In this document: positions 26,103 through 34,391 of the stretch, in pieces
Layout: each line of letters begins with the position of its first letter
Position numbering within the stretch: position 1 is the first letter of the stretch
NCBI GenBank assembly: GCA_964520475.1
Contig: CAZFNS010000001.1
Span: forward strand, 124,001 to 188,000
Source of the DNA: Ruminobacter sp964520475
Lineage (GTDB): Bacteria > Pseudomonadota > Gammaproteobacteria > Enterobacterales > Succinivibrionaceae
DNA: 64,000 nt
Direction: 5' to 3'
The notes under the pieces: generated by a model
Databases searched by the model: none
The model's input: the letters and a program-made list of their open reading frames with translations, nothing else
Told to the model about the DNA's origin: nothing
Made by a program: the position numbers and the translations under genes

Positions 26103-27572
26103 TCAGGCCATGACCACGTCGTACTTTTCCCGGCGGTACAGATGCTCGGCGCGCACCTCCACGGGCTTGCCGGTGAACACCTCGAGCTCGGCGAGGACGT
26201 GCCGCTCGTCGAGCCCGAGAGCCCCGGCCACGTCAGGGGACGCGTAGACGATGAACTTTTCCGCCTTGTAGGCGCGGTTCACCCGGAGGATCTCCCTCAT
26301 GATCTCGTGGCACACCGTGGCGACGCTCTTGACCGCGCCGCTCCCGCGGCACTCCGGGCACTCGCAGCTCACGAGGTGCCCGAGGCTTTCCCTGGTCCTC
26401 TTGCGGGTCATTTCCACCAGCCCGAGCTCCGAGAACTGCGAAACCGTGGTTTTCACCCGGTCTTTGGCGAGTTCCGAGCGGAGGATGCTCATCACCCGCT
26501 CCCGGTGGGTCGGGTCGGTCATGTCGATGAAATCGATGATGATGATTCCCCCGAGGTTGCGCAGCCTCAGCTGCCGCGCGATCGCCGCGGCCGCCTCGGC
26601 GTTGGCGTTGAAGATCGTGTCCTCGAGGTTGCGGCGCCCGACGAACGCCCCGGTGTTGACGTCGATGGTGGTCATGGCCTCGGTCTGATCGATGATCAGG
26701 TGGCCCCCGCACTTGAGGGGCACCTTGCGGTCCAGGGCGCGCTGGATCTCGTTTTCCACGTCGTAAAGATCGAAGAGCGGCGCGTCGCCCGAATAAAGCT
26801 CGATTTTCCCGGCCATCTCCGGCACGAATTCGCCGCAGTAGCAGGAGAGCTCCCGGCAGGCCTGTTCCGAGTCGACCCTGATCTTGTCGATGTCGTTGCC
26901 GAGGAAATCCCGCAGCAGCCGGAAAGCGAGGGACAGATCCTCGTACAGGATGGTCCCGGGCCCGGCCCCCCGGGCGCGCGCCTTGACGTTGAGCCACATG
27001 CGCTTGAGGAGCGTGGCGTCCTGCTCGAGCTCCTTTTCGCTGACCCCCTCGGCGGCGGTCCTGACGATGAAGCCGCCGATATCCTTCTCCACGTAGCGGG
27101 CGACCGTCTCCTTGAGCCGGGCGCGCTCGGCCTCGCTCTCGATCTTCTGCGACACCCCGACGTGGGCGCTGTCGGGCATGAACACCAGGTAGCGGGAGGG
27201 CAGGGTTATGTCCGTGGTGAGCCTCGCTCCCTTGGTCCCTATCGGATCCTTGACCACCTGCACGGTGATGTCCTGCCCCTGCCTGACCAGGGCGGAGATG
27301 TCGCGGACCTTGAAGTGCTCCTTCTCGCGGGGGTTCACGCACTCGGTGTGGGGCACGATGTCCGAGGCGTGCAGGAAGGCCGACTTCTCGTGGCCGATGT
27401 CCACGAAAGCCGCCTGCATCCCGGGCAGGACCCGGTTCACCCTGCCCCGGTAGATGTTCCCGACCATGCTGGAGCTCGAGGGGCGCTCGACGTAGATCTC
27501 GGACAGCATGCCGGAAATGACCAGCGCGACCCTGGTCTCGAAAGGCATCACGTTCACGAGCATCTCATTCAT
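26103..27572 (-). CDS. rng: Ribonuclease G
   Basis: RNase G is a single-strand endonuclease that matures the 5' end of 16S rRNA and cuts some mRNAs. The 489-residue protein has an S1 domain (about 35-130, MVGNIYRGRVNRVLPGMQAA), the DNase I-like catalytic part with magnesium aspartates in TTIDVNTG and IIIIDFIDM, and the zinc-link CECPEC. It lacks the long C-terminal scaffold of RNase E. It overlaps maf by 8 bp in the conserved mreBCD-maf-rng string. Confidence 0.95.
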   Translation of the reverse strand: MNEMLVNVMPFETRVALVISGMLSEIYVERPSSSSMVGNIYRGRVNRVLPGMQAAFVDIGHEKSAFLHASDIVPHTECVNPREKEHFKVRDISALVRQGQDITVQVVKDPIGTKGARLTTDITLPSRYLVFMPDSAHVGVSQKIESEAERARLKETVARYVEKDIGGFIVRTAAEGVSEKELEQDATLLKRMWLNVKARARGAGPGTILYEDLSLAFRLLRDFLGNDIDKIRVDSEQACRELSCYCGEFVPEMAGKIELYSGDAPLFDLYDVENEIQRALDRKVPLKCGGHLIIDQTEAMTTIDVNTGAFVGRRNLEDTIFNANAEAAAAIARQLRLRNLGGIIIIDFIDMTDPTHRERVMSILRSELAKDRVKTTVSQFSELGLVEMTRKRTRESLGHLVSCECPECRGSGAVKSVATVCHEIMREILRVNRAYKAEKFIVYASPDVAGALGLDERHVLAELEVFTGKPVEVRAEHLYRREKYDVVMA

Positions 27573-28155
27573 TTCCGTACCTCCGCAGCATGTCTTTCAG
27601 CACGCTTCTTATCTCCGCCTGGGGCAGCCCGACGATCGAGCTGACGCTCCCGCGCACCGCTTTCACGAACGCGCCGCCCGCCCCCTGGATGGCGTAGCCG
27701 CCGGCCTTGTCCGCGGGCTCGCCGGTGGCCCAGTAGCTTCTGATGTCGTCGTCGTCCGGCTCGGCGAAGTCGACCTCGGAGACCGTGGCGCCGCACGCCG
27801 TTCCGCGGGCGCAGAGCACCGCCCAGCCGGTGTGCACCGTGTGGGTTCTGCCGCCGAGAAGCCGCATGAACGCGGCGAATTCGGCGAAACCGGAGGGCTT
27901 GCCGAGGATCCTGCCGCCGAGGGCGACCGCCGTGTCCGCGCCGACGACGACGGCGTCCGGGCGCAGGGCGAAGACCGCGGACGCCTTCAGCAGGGCCGCG
28001 CGCCCGACGTACGCGGACGGGTCCTCCCCGGGGAGCGGGCGGGGCTCCTCCCCCGCGGCGGGGACGACCTCGAACCCGAAGCCCGCCTGCCGGAGCAGTT
28101 CCCTTCTTCTCGGCGAGGCCGAGGCCAGCACGATCCCGGGGCTACTCGTCTTCAT
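27565..28155 (-). CDS. maf: Maf-family nucleoside triphosphate pyrophosphatase (YhdE)
   Basis: Maf/YhdE hydrolyses dTTP, UTP and modified pyrimidine nucleotides to monophosphates. The 196-residue protein shows the family motifs LASASPRRRELL at 9-20, VVGADTAVALGG, and KAGGYAIQGAGGAFV. It overlaps mreD by 14 bp and rng by 8 bp, which suggests a single transcript from mreB to rng. It could also be called yhdE, the name for this locus in E. coli. Confidence 0.92.
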   Translation of the reverse strand: MKTSSPGIVLASASPRRRELLRQAGFGFEVVPAAGEEPRPLPGEDPSAYVGRAALLKASAVFALRPDAVVVGADTAVALGGRILGKPSGFAEFAAFMRLLGGRTHTVHTGWAVLCARGTACGATVSEVDFAEPDDDDIRSYWATGEPADKAGGYAIQGAGGAFVKAVRGSVSSIVGLPQAEIRSVLKDMLRRYGNE

Positions 28156-28642
28156 TTTTCGGGCTGATCAGATGGTAGACGGACATGAGGATGATGTAGA
28201 GGACCGGCCAGCAGACGAAACTGGAGACGGAGGTCCAGAAGATGTTGTAGTCCACCGTGACGACGCCGAACAGGTGCTCGCCCCAGAACAGGATGAACTG
28301 CCCCAGGAAATTCACGGTGCCGACGGCGATGGTGATCTCCACCAGGGAATAGTACTTGATCGACTCGAACTGGGACGAAAGCATCCAGACCATGAAGGAA
28401 AAGGCGGCGGCGTGGATCCCGAGCGTGGTGCCGAGCAGGAAGTCCATGCACAGGCCGGTGACCCAGCCGGTCATGACGTTCACCCGGTCGGGCAGCGCCA
28501 CGGCCCACACCAGAACCGTCAGGCAGGCGTAGTTGGGCAGATAGTCGCTCACCGACGCCGGGAGCTTGATGATGGAAAGAACCAGCGCCGCCGCGATGGA
28601 CAGCCATACCAGCAGAAAAACGCCCGTTCCCTTAATCGTCAT
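28142..28642 (-). CDS. mreD: Rod shape-determining protein MreD
   Basis: MreD is an integral inner-membrane part of the rod complex. The 166-residue product is almost entirely hydrophobic with about five or six membrane segments (VFLLVWLSIAAALVLSIIKL, then MDFLLGTTLGIHAAAFSFMV). The start is the ATG at 28640-28642 with GGAGG 6 nt upstream. It overlaps the likely mreC stop (28632-28634) by 11 bp and maf by 14 bp. Confidence 0.92.
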   Translation of the reverse strand: MTIKGTGVFLLVWLSIAAALVLSIIKLPASVSDYLPNYACLTVLVWAVALPDRVNVMTGWVTGLCMDFLLGTTLGIHAAAFSFMVWMLSSQFESIKYYSLVEITIAVGTVNFLGQFILFWGEHLFGVVTVDYNIFWTSVSSFVCWPVLYIILMSVYHLISPKNEDE

Positions 28643-29632
28643 TTCCGCCCTCCCGCTCCGGTCCGGGGGCCGGGGCGCCGTTCCCGTTCTCCGCCGGCCC
28701 GGCGCCGTTCGCGTCAGCCGCGGNNNNNNNNNNNNNNNNNNNNNNNNNNNNNNNNNNNNNNNNNNNNNNNNNNNNNNNNNNNNNNNNNNNNNNNNNNNNN
28801 NNNNNNNNNNNNNNNNNNNNNNNAGCAGCAGCATGTATCTGAGGCGGTCCAGCGTGGCGAGGGGCTGAGCCTTGATTTCGGCGAACTGCAGTCCCTCCTT
28901 CCTGTCGAACACGGTGACCGTGGCGACCGGGTAGCCCGCCGGGAACCTGCCGCCGAGCCCGGAGGTGATCAGAAGATCCCCCGCCTGGATGTCCACGTTG
29001 CGGGGCATGTTGACCACGTTCAGCTCGTTGATGACGCCCGTGCCGGTGGCGATCGCGCGGATGCCGTTTCTCATGACCATGACCGGGATCGCGTGGTTCT
29101 GATCCGAGATCAGCAGCACCCGGCTGACGGACTTCGCCGCCGAGATGACCTGCCCGACGACCCCCTGCTCGTTGATGACCGGCTGACCCTCGTACACCCC
29201 GTCTTTGCGGCCGCGGTTGATCATCACCGTGAGGGAAAAGGGATTGGTGTCGACCATCATGACCTCGGCGCCCATTTTCTGGTAGGGCTCCTTGATCGGG
29301 GAGTTGTTCAGGCGGCGCAGCTCCTCGTTGTCGTGGATGACGCTGTCGTAGCGCAGCAGCTCGATGCGCATGTCGGAGAGGGTGTTCTTCAGGGCCCGGT
29401 TCTCTTCGGCGAGCTCCTGGTAGGATTTGAGGCGCTCGCCTCCCGAGGCGATGACGGAGACGGGGGCGTCGGCGATGTAATACACGGAGGTCAGGTAGCT
29501 TTCCACAAAATACCTGACGTCCTTGAAGGCGTCGGAGTTGTTGTCTACCAGCACCAGGACCAGGGAAAGGACGACCGCCAGCGCCAGGCGGACATTGGGG
29601 GACATTCCACCGCTGTTAGGACCATCTCGCAT
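28632..29632 (-). CDS. mreC: Cell shape-determining protein MreC (interrupted by assembly gap)
   Basis: MreC is a bitopic periplasmic protein linking MreB, MreD, PBP2 and RodA. About 269 residues are readable before the gap: an N-terminal helix (LALAVVLSLVLVLVD), a coiled coil, and the beta-barrel core ending ATLDRLRYMLL, close to E. coli. After the 100-N gap the frame that gives a normal Ala/Pro/Gly tail (GAPAPGPEREGGNDD, stop TAA at 28632-28634) is not in phase with the upstream part if the gap is taken as 100 bp, so the gap length is artificial. The start is ATG 29630-29632, 13 bp after mreB. Confidence 0.88.
28724..28823. other. Assembly gap of exactly 100 N in mreC
   Basis: Exactly 100 N is a standard scaffolding placeholder for a gap of unknown size. 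The missing DNA encodes the end of the MreC core and part of its low-complexity tail, a GC-rich segment likely to have stopped assembly. Confidence 0.98.
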
Positions 29633-29645
29633 TTACACGGCTGCT

Positions 29646-30707
29646 CTATTCGAATAGGGAGATTCCCTTCTCGTCGTAGACCTCCAGGGTCGCGCCGCCG
29701 CCCCGCGCGACGCAGGTCAGGGGATCGTTGGCGATCTTCACCGGGACCTTGGTGTGCATGTGGATCACCTTGTCGATGTTCCGGAGCAGGGCCCCGCCGC
29801 CGGTGATGACCATGCCGCGGTTGGAAATGTCCGCGGACAGTTCCGGAGGCGCGTTGTTGAGAGCCATGGACACCGCCTCGAGGATGCTGGTCAGGGGTCC
29901 CTGGATGGCCTCCATGACTTCGGTGGACGTGATGACCACGGAGCGGGGAGCCTGTTCGATGATGCTCTGGCCCCGGATTTCCATTTCGCGCACCTCGTCG
30001 TCGGGTCCCTCGCACGCGCAGCCGATTTCGATCTTGATGTTCTCGGCGGTGACCTCGCCGATCTCGAGCCGGTGCTTGTCCCTGATGTAGTGCACGATGG
30101 CCTGGTCGAACTTGTCGCCGCCCGTCCTGACCGACGAGGCGTAGACGATGCCGCCGAGCGCGATGATGGCGACCTCGGTGGTGCCGCCGCCGATGTCGAT
30201 GACCATCGAGCCGCTGGCCTCCGTGACGGGGAGGCCGGCGCCGATGGCGGCGGCCATCGGCTCGGTGATCAGGTAAACTTCGTTAGCCCCGCAGGTCCTT
30301 ACGGAATTCCTGATGGCGTTGCGCTCGACCGGGGTGGATCCGTACGGCACGCATACCAGGACGCGCACGCCCCGCGAAATGAACCTCAGGAACTTGAGCG
30401 ACCTGGTGGGGATGGACCGCATGAACTCCTCGAGCATGCGCTCGGTGTACTTGCAGTCGGCGATGACGCCGTCCTTCATGGGCCGGACGACCTTGATGTT
30501 GTCCGGAGCCTTGCCGAGCATTTTCTTCGCCACGCTGCCCACGGCGACCGCCGACATGAGCCGGCCCCCGCCGTCGCGCTCCTTGACCGCCACCACGGAG
30601 GGCTCGTTCAGGACGATTCCGGTGGATTTTACGTAAATGAGGGTGTTGGCCGTGCCGAGGTCAATCGAAAGGTCGGTCGAATATAAAGATCTTAACTTGC
30701 TAAACAT
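29646..30707 (-). CDS. mreB: Rod shape-determining actin homologue MreB
   Basis: MreB forms membrane-bound antiparallel filaments that orient lateral cell-wall synthesis. The 353-residue protein has the actin ATPase motifs: phosphate-1 IDLGTANTLIYV near 16-27, phosphate-2 VIDIGGGTTEVAII, and adenosine GMVITGGGALL. The N-terminal amphipathic segment MFSKLRSLYS suits membrane binding. Upstream, 240 bp separate it from the end of the MSHA locus, the same msh-mreB junction seen in Vibrio. Confidence 0.97.
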   Translation of the reverse strand: MFSKLRSLYSTDLSIDLGTANTLIYVKSTGIVLNEPSVVAVKERDGGGRLMSAVAVGSVAKKMLGKAPDNIKVVRPMKDGVIADCKYTERMLEEFMRSIPTRSLKFLRFISRGVRVLVCVPYGSTPVERNAIRNSVRTCGANEVYLITEPMAAAIGAGLPVTEASGSMVIDIGGGTTEVAIIALGGIVYASSVRTGGDKFDQAIVHYIRDKHRLEIGEVTAENIKIEIGCACEGPDDEVREMEIRGQSIIEQAPRSVVITSTEVMEAIQGPLTSILEAVSMALNNAPPELSADISNRGMVITGGGALLRNIDKVIHMHTKVPVKIANDPLTCVARGGGATLEVYDEKGISLFE

Positions 30708-30866
30708 TAAATTTATTCCGGATATGATTTCCAGTGCAGCCGGACGCTCCCGCCGCCGCGGGGCGCCCGTCCGGCGCTTCCGCCGCGGGCGCGCGCCTCT
30801 TATCGTCGCTCGCGCGAAAGGGGCCGGAACCGGCCCCGTTTTTTCGCGGTATACAAAAACTACCGA

Positions 30867-30872
30867 ATTATA
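30867..30872 (-). promoter_or_regulatory. Candidate -10 element of the mreBCD promoter
   Basis: A perfect TATAAT on the minus strand lies in the A+T-rich part of the msh-mreB spacer; the -35 region is weak (TGAAAA at 17 bp). It implies a leader of about 150 nt containing the GC-rich palindrome at 30820-30837. Confidence 0.4.
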
Positions 30873-30947
30873 ACACGGTTTATTTTATGTTTTCATAAAA
30901 ACTTGCAAAAGACGGGAACGCCCGCGCGAAGGCCGGAGGGGCGTTTT

Positions 30948-31535
30948 TCAGTCCCCTTCCGCCCCGCCGGGCGCCTCTCCCCCGTCCAGTTTCCAGGCGA
31001 TGTCCGCGGCCTTGGTCACCTCCGTGCTGCGCGTCTCGTAGGAGTTCCCGCCGCACTCCGCCCCGGAGCAGGATCCGTCCGCGAAGGGGACCCGGCAGAC
31101 GGCCGAGGAGGTTATCGTGTACTCGTAGCGGACGTCGGCGCCCGGATCCGCGCTCCCGAAGACCTCCCGCACGCCGACGTCCAGCCGCGCCAGGCGGCAG
31201 CCGGGCCGCAGGCCGCCGCACAGCGGGTGCACGCTCCGGTCGGAGGAGCACTCGGCGGGGAGGACGGATCGCGGGGCCGGCGTCCCGCCCGCCCACAGCG
31301 GCGAATCCAGCGAGCCGTTCCGCCCGTTCACGGGGAACAGGAGGGCGAGGGCGTACTCGGTGCCGGAATGGGCGAGCATCTCGGCCTGGGCGCCGTACGA
31401 CACGGTGAGCCGGTTCTGCGCGCTCGCGGCCAGCATGCCGGCCAGGGCGGCGATAATCAGCGAAAACAGCACGATCACCGCGATCACGGTGAGAATCATG
31501 GAGCCTTTGGCCTTTGCCGGGACGGTTCTGTTCAT
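30948..31535 (-). CDS. mshP: MSHA pilus biogenesis protein MshP (PilX-like minor pilin)
   Basis: This 195-residue protein has a PilX/MshP-type start: basic leader, Gly, then a hydrophobic helix without Glu5 (SMILTVIAVIVLFSLIIAAL). It is the last gene of the pilus locus, where mshP lies in Vibrio. The periplasmic part is rich in cysteine (six after residue 90). It probably belongs to the tip or initiation complex of minor pilins. It starts 9 bp after mshO, and mshQ, which follows mshP in Vibrio, is absent. Confidence 0.75.
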   Translation of the reverse strand: MNRTVPAKAKGSMILTVIAVIVLFSLIIAALAGMLAASAQNRLTVSYGAQAEMLAHSGTEYALALLFPVNGRNGSLDSPLWAGGTPAPRSVLPAECSSDRSVHPLCGGLRPGCRLARLDVGVREVFGSADPGADVRYEYTITSSAVCRVPFADGSCSGAECGGNSYETRSTEVTKAADIAWKLDGGEAPGGAEGD

Positions 31536-31544
31536 GGGGCGCGC

Positions 31545-32333
31545 CTATTCGTACTCCGCGTTGGCGCGGATCTCGACCCGGTGGCTGACGGCGACGGACT
31601 CGTCCTCCGCCGACAGCGCGAGCGTCAGGGTAACCGCGTTCTGCCGCTCGCGGGCCGTTCCGTCGTCGATTTTGAAAAGGTCGACCCTCACCCCGTGCTC
31701 GCCGGGGCGGGGATTGTTGAGGGCCGTCTCGGCGCCGCCGCGGCGGCAGAGCAGCCGGCCCGCGCCGTCGGCGCGGTAGCTCACTTCGCCGTTCCCGTCC
31801 GTGAGATAGAGGACGGTCCCGCTCCGGAGCGGCGCGCCGGCCCATCCCGCGAGGGTGACCCGGTACGGGCCGGCCGCGCACGTCCCGCCCGCGGCGCCCT
31901 CCCGGGCCGGCGCCGCCGCGGCGACGCCGAGCCGGCCGTACGAGCGGTCGGGCCGCAGGTACCGCAGCTCGTAGCCGCCCGCGCCGGCCCCGCACAGGGG
32001 ATCGCCGTCCCCGAGGTTCAGGATCACGGTACCCGCGCCGTCCGTGTCCGCGACGCGGTAAGCGGAGACCGGGACGGTGAAAGAGAGCGCGGGGCCGGAC
32101 GCGCCCGCGGCGCTCCGGGCGGAGACGCTGTACGGCAGGGCGGACTCGATCTGGATCGCGAGCCTCATGACCAGGTTGTGCGCCGCGGCCGCGAGCTGCA
32201 CCCGCGCGCCCGCCCCGGCGTAAATCTTCGCGCCCCGCCACAGGAAGGACGCCGACGCCGCCCCGGCGGCCGCGAGGATCACCATGGCGGTGACGAGCTC
32301 CGCCAGGGTGAACGCCGCCCTTTTCCCGCCCAT
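31545..32333 (-). CDS. mshO: MSHA minor pseudopilin MshO
   Basis: This 262-residue pseudopilin starts MGGKRAA then FTLAELVTAMVILAAAG; mature Phe+1 and Glu+5 are present, but -1 is Ala. The order mshC-mshD-mshO-mshP and the PilW/GspJ-like size support the name. The remaining domain is Ala/Gly-rich with three cysteines (in DPLCG, GGTCA and LLCRR) and ends in a beta-rich segment. It begins 1 bp from the mshD stop, so translation is likely coupled. Confidence 0.78.
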   Translation of the reverse strand: MGGKRAAFTLAELVTAMVILAAAGAASASFLWRGAKIYAGAGARVQLAAAAHNLVMRLAIQIESALPYSVSARSAAGASGPALSFTVPVSAYRVADTDGAGTVILNLGDGDPLCGAGAGGYELRYLRPDRSYGRLGVAAAAPAREGAAGGTCAAGPYRVTLAGWAGAPLRSGTVLYLTDGNGEVSYRADGAGRLLCRRGGAETALNNPRPGEHGVRVDLFKIDDGTARERQNAVTLTLALSAEDESVAVSHRVEIRANAEYE

Positions 32334-33053
32334 CTAGTAGTTTCCCCTTATAAACTGATATTCGGTGACTTCGCGGCGCGGCGACAGCACGCTGATCCTG
32401 ACGTTCTTCACCGGCACGTCCGGGAACCCCGCCCCGGACACGACGCGGCTTTCCACCGCCACGGCGACGTAAAAGCCCGCGTAGGCCGCGCAGGCGACGT
32501 CGCCCGCGTCCCCGCCGAGACACGACAGGCCGCGGGAGCCGTCCGTGAAATAGTCGGCGGGGAGCAGGCAGGCGCCGTCGCCGCACACCGCCCGGGAGAT
32601 CCGCGCGCAGGAGGAGTCGCCCGCCGGGCACGCGCCGTCCGCGCCGAAGCACCGGTCCCTCAGGGCGGCGAGCCGGCAGAGGCTCGCCGACGCGAAATCG
32701 TCGGCGTCGTTGAAATTCTCGGGCCGGGGATCCGCCCTTTCCCCCGGATCCGGGCCGAAGTCCCCCGCGGATACGCACGGCGCCGCGGCGCAGACCGCGA
32801 CGCCGCCGTAATCCAGGTTCTCGTCGCACCGGCACTCGCCGCCGCGGTGATCGGAATGCTCGTCGAAATCCCTGATTTTGATCTGATTGAACACCCGCCG
32901 CGCGAGCAGGTCGGCCTTCATCTCGAACACCGGTTCGGCGGAGCGCACCCCGAGCGCCCCGACGGCGGGAACCATGCCGGCGAGGACGATCCCCATCAGC
33001 GCGATGCCGATGACCAGTTCCAGAAGGGAAAAACCCCGCCGCGCTATTTCCAT
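32334..33053 (-). CDS. mshD: MSHA minor pseudopilin MshD, cysteine-rich
   Basis: This 239-residue pseudopilin starts at the ATG at 33051-33053 (MEIARRG then FSLLELVIGIALMGIV), with Gly-1 and Glu+5. The soluble domain has twelve cysteines in a region of about 130 residues (for example ECRCDENL, DRCFGADGAC, SSCARISRAVCGDGAC), far more than usual for a pilin, and ends with a conserved-looking beta segment. It overlaps mshC by 10 bp. The name rests on locus order as much as on sequence. Confidence 0.75.
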   Translation of the reverse strand: MEIARRGFSLLELVIGIALMGIVLAGMVPAVGALGVRSAEPVFEMKADLLARRVFNQIKIRDFDEHSDHRGGECRCDENLDYGGVAVCAAAPCVSAGDFGPDPGERADPRPENFNDADDFASASLCRLAALRDRCFGADGACPAGDSSCARISRAVCGDGACLLPADYFTDGSRGLSCLGGDAGDVACAAYAGFYVAVAVESRVVSGAGFPDVPVKNVRISVLSPRREVTEYQFIRGNY

Positions 33054-33499
33054 GACACGTCTCCCTCGCCGCCGACGGTGACCGCGCACGATCCCCCGGG
33101 GCCCGCGAACCTCAGCGAGACGGGCGCTTCGCCCGAGAGCTGGCCCAGCCCGTTGAACCGCACCGCGGCGCCGGTTCCCGCCGGCGCGACGCCCGGGACG
33201 CGGCCGGCGAGCCGCAGCGACGCCGGTCCGGGGCAGGAGCCCTCCGGGCAAAGCCCGTACTCTCCCGTGGGGAACGCCTTGAAGTAAATCCCGGGGGACG
33301 CGCCCTGGGCGATGGCGGCGCTCTGGGCGGCGAGCAGAAGATGCGCGGCCTCGCGGCAGGCGGCCGCGTGCCCGCCCGTCCGGACGAGCCTGGGCGCCGC
33401 GGCCGCCGCGAGGATGCCCGCGATGACGATGACCGAAACGAGCTCGACCGCGGTGAAGGCCGACCGGGCCCGCCCGCGGCGCGGCCCGGCTTTACTCAT
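33044..33499 (-). CDS. mshC: MSHA minor pseudopilin MshC
   Basis: This 151-residue GspH-like pseudopilin has the leader MSKAGPRRGRARSA, then FTAVELVSVIVIAGILAAAA; Glu+5 is present and -1 is Ala. The periplasmic part carries four cysteines (two in GLCPEGSC) and the conserved RFNGLGQL-type segment. It overlaps the upstream pilin gene by 8 bp and mshD by 10 bp. Position after the pilin gene matches mshC of Vibrio. Confidence 0.75.
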   Translation of the reverse strand: MSKAGPRRGRARSAFTAVELVSVIVIAGILAAAAAPRLVRTGGHAAACREAAHLLLAAQSAAIAQGASPGIYFKAFPTGEYGLCPEGSCPGPASLRLAGRVPGVAPAGTGAAVRFNGLGQLSGEAPVSLRFAGPGGSCAVTVGGEGDVSWK

Positions 33500-34196
33500 C
33501 GCCGTAGATATGCGGGGTGATCAGCCCGAGGGACGGCACGTACGTGAAGCTCATGTACTTTTCCGTGGTGTTGTTGGGGGAGTTGTAGCCGCCGCTCTCG
33601 TTCCGGTCGAGCGAGACGATCAGGTAGTAGTGGCAGATGCCGTAGTTGCTCACGTCGCTGCCGTTCACCGATCCGGTGTTGTACGAAATGAAGTACTTGT
33701 AGTCGCCCGAGCCCGAGCCGGCGTCGCTGAGCGTGACCGTAGCCTTGGGCGGGTTCTGGAGCATGCTCTCCCAGATGTCCTTGCAGGAGGTAGCGTTCAT
33801 GCCCGAGTCGTAGTACGAGGCGCGCTCGGCCGTCACCGGGGACGAGGAGGAATTGATCGCCGAGGCGGCGATGGGATAGCCGGGGCTCATGGTGCCGTCG
33901 TCGACTTTGGCGGCGGACGGGGTGGTCAGATAGAACCGGCTGCCGTCGTACTGCACGCTGTTCACGCCGTCGATCCGCGGCCTGCTCTTGGCCTCCCACT
34001 GCGCCCGGACGAGCAGCACGCCGGTGGCGAAGTTCCCGGCCACGCCTTCGACGCTGGCCTTCTTGGCCTCCGAGGTCACGTCGATGAAGCGGGGCAGCGC
34101 GGTCGCGGCCAGAATGCCCAGTATGACGATTACTATAATCAGCTCCACGAGGGTGAAACCCCGGGAGTTCCTCTTATTTCCGACACTGCGTTTCAT
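33492..34196 (-). CDS. mshB: MSHA-type pilin (MshA/MshB class), probable major subunit
   Basis: This 234-residue type IVa pilin has the best conserved N-terminus of the locus: NSRG then FTLVELIIVIVILGILAATA, with Gly-1 and Glu+5. The next part (LPRFIDVTSEAKKASVEGVA, then VRAQWEAKSRP) resembles MshB, and two cysteines near the C-terminus (SCKD and GICHYY) could form the usual D-region loop. It is the only MshA/MshB-like gene here, so it may be the major subunit. 195 bp upstream separate it from mshG and hold a -10 box at 34279-34284. Confidence 0.75.
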   Translation of the reverse strand: MKRSVGNKRNSRGFTLVELIIVIVILGILAATALPRFIDVTSEAKKASVEGVAGNFATGVLLVRAQWEAKSRPRIDGVNSVQYDGSRFYLTTPSAAKVDDGTMSPGYPIAASAINSSSSPVTAERASYYDSGMNATSCKDIWESMLQNPPKATVTLSDAGSGSGDYKYFISYNTGSVNGSDVSNYGICHYYLIVSLDRNESGGYNSPNNTTEKYMSFTYVPSLGLITPHIYGDE

Positions 34197-34278
34197 TTCG
34201 ATCCCTGACTCCCCAAAAGAGCGCGGGCATCCTGCCCCGCGCGAACCGCCGGCCCCGGACCGGGCCCGGCCCGCATTA

Positions 34279-34284
34279 ATTATA
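34279..34284 (-). promoter_or_regulatory. Candidate -10 element for the pilin-mshCDOP operon
   Basis: A perfect TATAAT on the minus strand lies about 85 bp before the pilin start; the -35 position is GC-rich and poor. A six-T tract on the minus strand near 34307-34312, after weak dyad symmetry, may end the upstream msh transcript. Together they suggest a separate, stronger pilin transcript. Confidence 0.35.
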
Positions 34285-34391
34285 AATCATTACCGCGGGC
34301 GGGCCGTACAAAAAATCGGATCCGCGTTGCGCGTTTGTTGAGCCGATCCGTGTTTTTCCCCGGACGCCCCGCGCGGGCGGAAAAGCCGCCG

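Noticed and set aside
28142..29632. Apparent MreC-MreD fusion of 496 codons
   Set aside because: The fusion exists only by translating through 100 N in one phase. MreD has its own ATG and Shine-Dalgarno, and a better MreC tail with a stop lies in another phase.
30820..30844. GC-rich palindrome with T-tract between msh and mreB as a terminator
   Set aside because: The T-tract is on the plus strand, where no gene ends, and the minus side has only three T. The loop is also very tight, so it is not listed as a terminator.
30903..33287. 794-codon plus-strand open frame opposite mshC-P
   Set aside because: Long antisense frames are common in GC-rich genes; it has Arg/Gly/His-rich content and no family motif. 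The same holds for long frames at 3077-5380, 5347-7308, 12622-14400 and 45363-46286.
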